From positions 434,001 to 498,000 of the forward strand of contig NZ_JACHJQ010000007.1 in NCBI RefSeq assembly GCF_014203735.1: a stretch of 64,000 bases of DNA, given 5' to 3'. The notes beneath the pieces were generated by a model. That model ran no database searches. It saw only the letters and a list, made by a program, of their open reading frames with translations, and had not been told where the DNA came from. The position numbers were made by a program, and so were the translations under genes. This stretch comes from Actinophytocola algeriensis. GTDB taxonomy: Bacteria > Actinomycetota > Actinomycetes > Mycobacteriales > Pseudonocardiaceae. Positions 58,275 through 64,000 of the stretch are shown piece after piece (position 1 is the stretch's first letter; every line of letters begins with the position of its first letter).

Positions 58275-60461
58275 TCAGCTCCACTTCTGTCGTCCGACTT
58301 TGGGCGTCGCTCTCTGTTGCTCCCCGGTCGGTCGCCGACGGCTTTCGATCTCAGCCTCCACCTCGGCGACGGGCCGTCCGTACCTGGCGCGGCTGGCGGC
58401 AAGTACGGCGTTCGCCACGCCAGTCGTCCTCGACGGTGGTTCGGTCGTGAGGGAGATCGGCGGGCTCACACCGTCGCCAGTGACGAGGCGAGCCAACGCT
58501 TCGTAGGCGCTCAGGTTGATAAAGTCGTCCTCGTCGACCAGCCGGCCGAACTCGCGCTGCATCACCCTGGCGTCGTGGGCACTGGTCTGGAACACCAGCT
58601 TCGACTTCGCATTGGCGAGAACCGCCTGAGCGAGGCCACGCACCTTGCTTAGTTGTTCAAGACCTTGGTGGCCGAGCACCATGCCCAACCCGTAGCTACG
58701 GCACTTGGCAAGCATGTCGGCGGCGTTCACCGGCAGGTTGACATAGTCCTGAAACTCGTCCAGGAAGAGGAACGCCGGCTTGGGCAGCTTGACGGTGCGC
58801 ACGGCAGACCACAAAGCGTTCATCAGCAAGGTGCCGACCAGGGCCGCGGTGGCCTCACCCACGCGCGTGCCGTTCAAGTTGATCAAGACGATCTTCCGGC
58901 TGGTGAGCACCTCCTCGAACGTGAAGCTGCTCCGGCTCTGCCCGATGATGTTTCTGGTCTCCGGACGGACGTCCAGCTGCCAGATCCGATTGTGAACGGG
59001 CGCGGCCATACGATCGCGCTCCTTGTTCTTGTCATCGAGGTACCGCAGCCAAAATTGCCGGATACTGCGGTTCTTGAGCCGCGCCACCAACTGGTCGCGC
59101 CAGGCCACCTCCTCCGGGCCTTGCGGCGTCAGTAAGGCGGGGAGGTCGATGAACGTGTGGCCAGGCGTCGCAGCCAGGGCGTGCAAGCCGTAGTACAGCA
59201 GCATCGGCGCGTAGACGCCGCCGTGGTCACCGTAGATGCCGATGATGAGCGCGCTCAGCTCGTCGACGGCCCAGTTGGAGGTGCCGGCGTTCAGCACGTT
59301 GAAGCCCAGTGGGTACGCCGTGTCATCGACATCGAGCACAATGACGTCCTTGATGCGGCGACGCGGTACCCGTTCGAGCACCATCCGATAGAGATCAACT
59401 TTGCTTTCCAGCACGATCACGCCATGGCCTTGCGCCATAAGTTGTCCGGCCATATTTGCCATAGCCGTTGATTTTCCGGTTCCGGTCGGGCCAAGCACCT
59501 GCATGTTCTGGCAGAGGTGTCGAGGGGTGACCGCGACCGTGCGCTCAGCTCCAGGGAAGTTCGAGACGCCGACAACGATGCCGCTCGCTGGGATGGTGCT
59601 GGTCGCTGGCAGCTGCCGGGCTTGCCGCCGAGGCAGGCCGCTGATGTGCGGTCGATCGATTGGACACGCCGAGACACCAGCTACCTCGGACACCGCGAGC
59701 TGCGCTGGGTATACCAGCGGCGGTACGCCCTCGGTGGCCCGTTTGAAGAGGCCGGACTTCGACATGACGAAACCGGCCTTGAAGCGGGTGAACGAGCTGG
59801 AGGTGCTGTTCAAGGCCGCTTCGACCCGCTTGATCAACTGGTCGGCCTGCGCCGGCGTGCTTGCCCCGGCCACCACGCGCACAACTGCAAGGAAGTTCGT
59901 CTCGCTGGCCTTCGCCCTGCGGTCGTTGACATCGTCGCTGTCCGTTTCCGGCACGACGAGTTGGCGGTACCAGCTCGGTTCCCGGTGCCGCGAGGTGAAC
60001 GAGCTGGGCATGCGCACCGGCTTGCCGGGAGGAGCCGGCGCCAACACCACTTGGTAGAGCACCGTCTGCCCGTTGGCTAGTCCAGACAGACTGGCCAGCA
60101 GTGCGGCGGCCAGGTGCGCTGGCTCGCCGAGACGCAGGCGATGGGGCAGCTTGGTCAGACCGAGCTCAACTCCGGCCATCCAGGCCGGCGCTGACGGCGG
60201 CGGTTCGGGAGCGACACGCACACCAGGCAGGTGAACTCGAAGCTGACCAACGATGTAGTCAGCCTGTGCCTTCGGAACCCGAAGCCGATGGGTAATGCTG
60301 CTGCTGTTCGCCCAGACCTCAAGCACGAGGTAGGCGGAGCTGCGGCCCGGGCGATGAAGCGCACCGCTCAGCGCCTGGAAGGTCGTCATCAACTGCTTGT
60401 CAGATACGTCAGGGAAGCTGATGACGTATGTCTGGTGGGTGGCCGGTCTGCTGATCGTCAT
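58275..60461 (-). CDS. VirD4/TraG-type conjugative coupling ATPase
   Basis: 728 aa from the ATG at 60461. Walker A VLGPTGTGKST (about 320-330), Walker B PAFLFLDEFQDY (about 560-570), and the TraG/TraD-type C-terminal segment with GMVLGHQGLEQL and KSKLVFQTSAHDA. The N-terminal 310 residues replace the usual membrane helices, so docking to the membrane may be through the partner gene upstream that overlaps by 4 bases. Moves DNA into the recipient during conjugation. Whether transfer is single-stranded with a relaxase is not shown by this window; no relaxase was found. Confidence 0.85.
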   Translation of the reverse strand: MTISRPATHQTYVISFPDVSDKQLMTTFQALSGALHRPGRSSAYLVLEVWANSSSITHRLRVPKAQADYIVGQLRVHLPGVRVAPEPPPSAPAWMAGVELGLTKLPHRLRLGEPAHLAAALLASLSGLANGQTVLYQVVLAPAPPGKPVRMPSSFTSRHREPSWYRQLVVPETDSDDVNDRRAKASETNFLAVVRVVAGASTPAQADQLIKRVEAALNSTSSSFTRFKAGFVMSKSGLFKRATEGVPPLVYPAQLAVSEVAGVSACPIDRPHISGLPRRQARQLPATSTIPASGIVVGVSNFPGAERTVAVTPRHLCQNMQVLGPTGTGKSTAMANMAGQLMAQGHGVIVLESKVDLYRMVLERVPRRRIKDVIVLDVDDTAYPLGFNVLNAGTSNWAVDELSALIIGIYGDHGGVYAPMLLYYGLHALAATPGHTFIDLPALLTPQGPEEVAWRDQLVARLKNRSIRQFWLRYLDDKNKERDRMAAPVHNRIWQLDVRPETRNIIGQSRSSFTFEEVLTSRKIVLINLNGTRVGEATAALVGTLLMNALWSAVRTVKLPKPAFLFLDEFQDYVNLPVNAADMLAKCRSYGLGMVLGHQGLEQLSKVRGLAQAVLANAKSKLVFQTSAHDARVMQREFGRLVDEDDFINLSAYEALARLVTGDGVSPPISLTTEPPSRTTGVANAVLAASRARYGRPVAEVEAEIESRRRPTGEQQRATPKVGRQKWS

Positions 60462-60826
60462 CACCACCACTCGGTCGTGACGACGATCAGCAGGATCAGC
60501 AGGATGACCGCGGCGGCAAGGACCCGTCTGGCGATCGCATGGATGCGCTCGAGCGTGCCGCCGTAGCGCGACCGCTGCAACCACGAGCTGCCGCGCCGCG
60601 CCCGCCGCACCTTCACCGCGTGCACCACGGCCATGCCGATCGTCATGCAGAACGACAGCAACTTCCCCACGATGCGGAGGAACTTCGTCGTGCTCATCAT
60701 GTCTGGCGTCTCCTTGAAGGTGTTCTCGTTGAAGGACGAGAACTCGTCGGCGAGGTTGAAGGACACGAACTCGACGACGACGAGCGAAACGCTGGCGACG
60801 CTCTTCAACACCGCCCTGCTCCTCAC
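60461..60826 (-). CDS. membrane protein of the transfer operon
   Basis: 121 aa from a GTG at 60826 (ATG at 60700 possible). Helices: SVASVSLVVVEFVSFNL, LLSFCMTIGMAVVHAV and VLAAAVILLILLIVV. ATGA overlap with the coupling ATPase gene. Likely part of the transfer apparatus. Confidence 0.6.
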   Translation of the reverse strand: MRSRAVLKSVASVSLVVVEFVSFNLADEFSSFNENTFKETPDMMSTTKFLRIVGKLLSFCMTIGMAVVHAVKVRRARRGSSWLQRSRYGGTLERIHAIARRVLAAAVILLILLIVVTTEWW

Positions 60827-60940
60827 GACGACGACACCGTCGTCCGGACTCTGTCTGGCGTCCCCAGACGGACGATCACCAGTACATGAACGAGGTAGTC
60901 GCCGGGCCGCCGATTCCCCGCACCGCTCGAATGTCCTTGC

Positions 60941-61249
60941 TCACGACAGCTGGTTCCACTCTCGAGCCGCCTGGTCCATCTCGACCGTGACCTGTTGGTA
61001 GGCGTCATCGAGCTCTCGTTTTGCCAAGCCGACCTTCACGTCGACCTGGCGTCGCTGGTAGGCGAGCGATTGTCGGCGACACATGCGGACCGTGAGCACG
61101 GCCAGAACGACCAGTCCAGTCAGCAACAGGTAGGGCCAACCGTGCACCAGCAACCACCAGAGGCCGCTCAGCAGCGCCACCGTGGCGAACATGATGCCCA
61201 GGAAGGTGAGCACGCAGCCGACAGTCTCATCCAGCATCAGACGCTCCAC
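60941..61249 (-). CDS. two-TM protein of the transfer operon
   Basis: 102 aa. Two helices (VLTFLGIMFATVALLSGLWWLL and YLLLTGLVVLAVLTV) and a charged C-terminal coiled coil (DVKVGLAKRELDDAYQQV). Start overlaps the upstream gene by 23 bases. Confidence 0.6.
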   Translation of the reverse strand: MERLMLDETVGCVLTFLGIMFATVALLSGLWWLLVHGWPYLLLTGLVVLAVLTVRMCRRQSLAYQRRQVDVKVGLAKRELDDAYQQVTVEMDQAAREWNQLS

Positions 61250-61745
61250 CTTTAGACCGCTGATGCATGGCGGTAATCACGCGCTGCTGAAGCCGCTTGA
61301 ACTGCTGATCAATCACCGCGAAGGCTGCCTCGACGGCACGATCGATAGCTGACAAGCTCTCCTTGATCTCGCGAAGTTGTTTGAGCGCCTCGTCAAGTTC
61401 CGCCGCCCTACCGTCATCGACCTTGAGGTGGTAGCGCTCGGAAGGTTCGCCGATGGCCCGCGAACCTCTGGCATGGTCAATGTGTTCATACATGGAGACT
61501 CCCTGCGATCCGAGGTTGGTAGCCGTAATGCAAGTGACTTTGCGTTCGTAGGCCTGTTGGATGCGCCACAAGCCGTCCTCCAGCCGACCTTCACCATTCG
61601 ATAGCTGGACTCGTAACTCGCGAATCTCGTCCAGGGCTTGCTCGGCTCTTCTCTCAACATGAGCACGTGCAGCGGCGCGAATGTCCGCGATCAACTCGTG
61701 CCATGACTGAGCGGGTTCACCCGAACCCCGATCCCTGTTGATCAT
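61227..61745 (-). CDS. helical protein of the transfer operon
   Basis: 172 aa, almost entirely helical and charged (RRAEQALDEIRELRVQLSNG, ELDEALKQLREIKESLSAI). No membrane segment. Unknown; may scaffold the transfer complex. Confidence 0.6.
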   Translation of the reverse strand: MINRDRGSGEPAQSWHELIADIRAAARAHVERRAEQALDEIRELRVQLSNGEGRLEDGLWRIQQAYERKVTCITATNLGSQGVSMYEHIDHARGSRAIGEPSERYHLKVDDGRAAELDEALKQLREIKESLSAIDRAVEAAFAVIDQQFKRLQQRVITAMHQRSKGGASDAG

Positions 61746-61759
61746 CCCTCCGGCACCCG

Positions 61760-62083
61760 CTAGAAGGAGGATCCGTTAAAGAGCCCGTTTTGAATGCCTT
61801 CGACTCGGCGGACGAAGTTGTACTCCAGCCGCCCAAGTAGCGCGTTCAGCGCCGGATCCTCGCCTGCCAAGGCCCGTCGCGTCATATCGACCTCGACCAC
61901 TCGCTCCATCGCGTGACCAGTGAAGGCTGCAAGGCCGTCCGCCTGGTAGGCGGCCAAGCGCACCGCTGCCGTCGCCCTGTGCGCCTCGACCTGATGTTGA
62001 ATGTCGACGTCGCGCATCCCGCGAGCAACAGCCCTGTTAACCCTGCCAACGGACGTAGACGTCAGACTATTACTCGGCGTCAT
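61760..62083 (-). CDS. first gene of the transfer operon, unrecognised
   Basis: 107 aa, soluble and helical (RATAAVRLAAYQADGLAAFT, RLEYNFVRRVEGIQNGL). The operon begins here; the 200-base interval upstream separates it from the divergent TetR-like gene and should contain promoters for both. Not recognised. Confidence 0.6.
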   Translation of the reverse strand: MTPSNSLTSTSVGRVNRAVARGMRDVDIQHQVEAHRATAAVRLAAYQADGLAAFTGHAMERVVEVDMTRRALAGEDPALNALLGRLEYNFVRRVEGIQNGLFNGSSF

Positions 62084-62285
62084 CAGTTCACCCTTTCGTG
62101 CATACCACTTTTAGCTGCTCGATCCGAGTTTCGCTGGCATACTGTCAGCGAATAGACGGCAACTGCTGCCGACTTCTACCTTCCCGGAGGCATGCAGAGA
62201 CGTCAAAGCCGAACTGACCCCATTGATGCACTGATGACTACAACAGTCCATGTAGCCATCACTACAACGCAGATGCGCAAAGGAT

Positions 62286-63605
62286 GTGAACGTGTCGCAG
62301 GACAACTCCACCAGAAAAGGCAAGCTACTCAACGGGGGAATCGAACTGATAATTTGTGGCGATGGAGAAAAAATTCTTTTTAGTGGCCTGACTGGTGAAC
62401 TTGTTGCGAAACAAGCTGGCTATGCGGGATCGAATAGCTTCAATCAGGAATACCCGGGAGACGTCGGCGGAAAGGCCAAATACTTGAAGGAGGTACTCAC
62501 CTACCTTGTATCAGGATCAACGCGCGCGTCGGACCACCTCGGGTCAGAAGTCAAAGAAGCGCTCGTGTCGAGCAAGGGCGAGCCCGTTCAGGTCGTGCGT
62601 CAACTAGCCACTTGGAATTTTATACTCGCCCGCGACGACCCTGGTGAACTACAGCGGATGGCAGCACTAATTCTGGGCCGAAAGAGCCCGCATGTCTTGA
62701 AGGCTTTGAGCGAAGACTACGGCCGAGCAACCCAAAACGGCATAGACGCATACGTCGCTATCCTTGCGAAATGGGGGGCCACGCTTCGAGCACCATTCAC
62801 GCCACTTCTATTGGCCATCGTTCTAACCGCTCTCGTCGAGGGACTCGCGCTACGCGCCCGCATTGATCCGAACCTCGTACCCGAAAGCCTATTTGGCGAT
62901 GCCGTTGTCGCACTCATCGCTGGTATCGTCGACGTTGAGCACCTAAATCAGCACGTTGACGACGTAGTCGCGCCGATATCTGAAGCAGTCAGGCTAACCT
63001 ACAACTCCGAGGTCAACGACACTCTTCCGGACGATCCACGGCGAGCGGTCCTAGACGCAGCGCGTAGCGCGTTTGAACGCCGCGGCTACTTTTCGGCGAC
63101 ACTGAGTGAGATTGCCACCCGTTCTCAAGTTCCACTGCAAACACTCAAGCAACTATTTCCAAGCAAGGATTCCATAGTCGTGGAAGCTCTAAAATCGGAC
63201 GTCGCCCAACTCGCGGATTCTATCGCAGTCGATAAGACCATTGGCCGTGACGAACTAACGATTATCGAACGCCATCTAGCACGTCTCGCGAGCCTATTCC
63301 TGTCGAACAGCGAATTGAAGGAGGCCTTCGTGGCCGCAGCGGCCTGCAGCTCTGACCAATCTGCTGGCAGGCATGAAACGAACCAAATCGCCATCAATTT
63401 GCCTGCGCTGATCGCCCCCGTCATCGATAATGGCCAGCGACTCGGCGTGATAAGTTCATCTAATAGTGCGCACGAGCTGGCATCAATCTTGACGCACACT
63501 CTGATGCTGCACTGCTTCAGCAACATGGCAAACCTCGATACTGGCGCTATCGCCCAGAAGGTCTCCAATACGTTGCTTTACGGCATGTGCACCGATCGTC
63601 AATGA
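62286..63605 (+). CDS. double TetR-like transcription regulator
   Basis: 439 aa with a GTG start, AT-richer than its neighbours. Residues about 250-305 form a TetR HTH (DAARSAFERRGYFSATLSEIA, then VPLQTLKQLFPSKDSIV) followed by a C-terminal ligand-type helical domain. The N-terminal half repeats the pattern in weakened form: GKLLNGGIELIICGDGE, LTGELVAKQAGYAGSNSFNQ and YLKEVLTYLVSG, then a helical domain. It thus looks like two TetR subunits fused in tandem, a single-chain pseudo-dimer. Divergent from the transfer operon, so a candidate repressor of transfer. Confidence 0.75.
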   Translation: MNVSQDNSTRKGKLLNGGIELIICGDGEKILFSGLTGELVAKQAGYAGSNSFNQEYPGDVGGKAKYLKEVLTYLVSGSTRASDHLGSEVKEALVSSKGEPVQVVRQLATWNFILARDDPGELQRMAALILGRKSPHVLKALSEDYGRATQNGIDAYVAILAKWGATLRAPFTPLLLAIVLTALVEGLALRARIDPNLVPESLFGDAVVALIAGIVDVEHLNQHVDDVVAPISEAVRLTYNSEVNDTLPDDPRRAVLDAARSAFERRGYFSATLSEIATRSQVPLQTLKQLFPSKDSIVVEALKSDVAQLADSIAVDKTIGRDELTIIERHLARLASLFLSNSELKEAFVAAAACSSDQSAGRHETNQIAINLPALIAPVIDNGQRLGVISSSNSAHELASILTHTLMLHCFSNMANLDTGAIAQKVSNTLLYGMCTDRQ

Positions 63606-63606
63606 G

Positions 63607-63633
63607 AAGAATGCCCGCACGGCGAGCATTCTT
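63607..63633. terminator. terminator of the TetR-like gene
   Basis: AAGAATGC (63607-63614) pairs with GCATTCTT (63626-63633) just after the stop. A T-rich run lies on the minus side, so it may serve both convergent genes. Confidence 0.6.
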
Positions 63634-63682
63634 GCTGCGCTGGGCGGGCCCTATATTGTATAGTCAGGCAGGCTTATCTCTA

Positions 63683-64000
63683 TTAGTCTTCGTCTGCTGG
63701 TAGTCCTAACCGCTGTTGAACCTTGTTGTAAACAGTTATGTCGCCAGCAAAATCGCCCGTGTCGGAGGGTCGCGCTTGCAGGAGCATTAGAAGGCTCCAT
63801 AGCGGTTCACCAGCACCCCCCGGTGACAACCGAGCAACTACGAGCATATCGTCCAATTGCTTGACGTAGCGATGATGGTAGGAGTAGACCTCCGCCGCCG
63901 CCTCGGGTAGCGTTGCAGCAACCATCTGAACTGCTTCGCGATGCGCTTTGACGAGGCGGTTTACTGTAGATTCCAGAAGCTCGCGAATTGGCTCGCGCCG
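63683..64000 (-). CDS. unrecognised protein, 5' end outside window
   Basis: The frame stays open to base 64000, so the gene begins beyond the edge. The 105 visible residues are helical (ELLESTVNRLVKAHREAVQM, VYSYHHRYVKQLDDMLVVARL). No recognised family. Convergent with the TetR-like gene. Confidence 0.55.
   Translation of the reverse strand, partial: RREPIRELLESTVNRLVKAHREAVQMVAATLPEAAAEVYSYHHRYVKQLDDMLVVARLSPGGAGEPLWSLLMLLQARPSDTGDFAGDITVYNKVQQRLGLPADED

Noticed and set aside
62325-62350. tRNA-like GGGGGAATCGAACTG
   Set aside because: Read on the minus strand it gives TTCGATTCCCCC, but the T-stem does not pair, there is no acceptor end, and the segment is inside a well-supported coding frame.

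Overview
The window is actinobacterial DNA, most likely from a filamentous actinomycete. The markers are an Lsr2 nucleoid protein, a DUF5753/DUF397 regulator pair, a DUF574-type SAM methyltransferase, a DUF6338 membrane protein, an EACC1 domain, many GTG starts and a generally GC-rich composition with AT-richer islands. Almost nothing looks like core metabolism. It reads as the body of a large mobile element (integrative/conjugative element or plasmid) filled with defence, anti-restriction and secreted-effector genes. Genus cannot be assigned from the sequence alone.

Layout. 1-4.9 kb is the integration end, all on the + strand: a replication-relaxation protein (5' end outside the window), a beta-class DNA methyltransferase, an ArdA-type antirestriction protein, a ribbon-helix-helix protein, an excisionase-like HTH and a tyrosine integrase that reads through a 45-bp copy of a tRNA-Thr(TGT) 3' end. 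Related short repeats lie on both sides of that core, an attP-like layout. 5-24 kb is a defence-type region: membrane proteins, McrB/McrC, an AlbA/Schlafen-type protein preceded by a variable 8-bp repeat, a possible nuclease, an SMC-like ATPase followed by FRG and EACC1 genes, and an AbiV-family gene. 24-38 kb carries secreted nucleases: one SNase and two NucA/NucB proteins, each NucA/NucB gene followed by a related small cytoplasmic protein that looks like an immunity protein. Lsr2, a PPOX-fold protein and three frameshifted genes are mixed in.

38-46 kb holds regulators, membrane proteins and an M23-like secreted protein. It includes a small HTH gene preceded by a 30-bp dyad like those of restriction-modification controller proteins. 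46.3-50.5 kb is a compact minus-strand operon with a short Asp/Gly-rich peptide gene, a JmjC-type oxygenase, an aldo/keto reductase, an APH-like kinase and three small proteins including a resolvase-like domain that lacks its nucleophile. It is the best candidate for an undescribed peptide-modification system. At 51.6-52.7 kb an intact IS481-family element with a 6-bp target duplication separates an XRE/TPR regulator from a GIY-YIG protein gene.

54-64 kb holds a HAD hydrolase, DUF6338, a secreted zincin metalloprotease with an anchored partner, and a minus-strand transfer module: small membrane and helical proteins, a VirD4/TraG-type coupling ATPase, and a second replication-relaxation protein. 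Beyond it lie a double-TetR-like regulator and a gene cut by the right edge. The genes suggest an element that transfers by conjugation, counters host restriction (ArdA, methyltransferase), carries its own defences (McrBC, AbiV, ATPase/FRG/EACC1) and secretes nucleases and proteases that could act on competitors.
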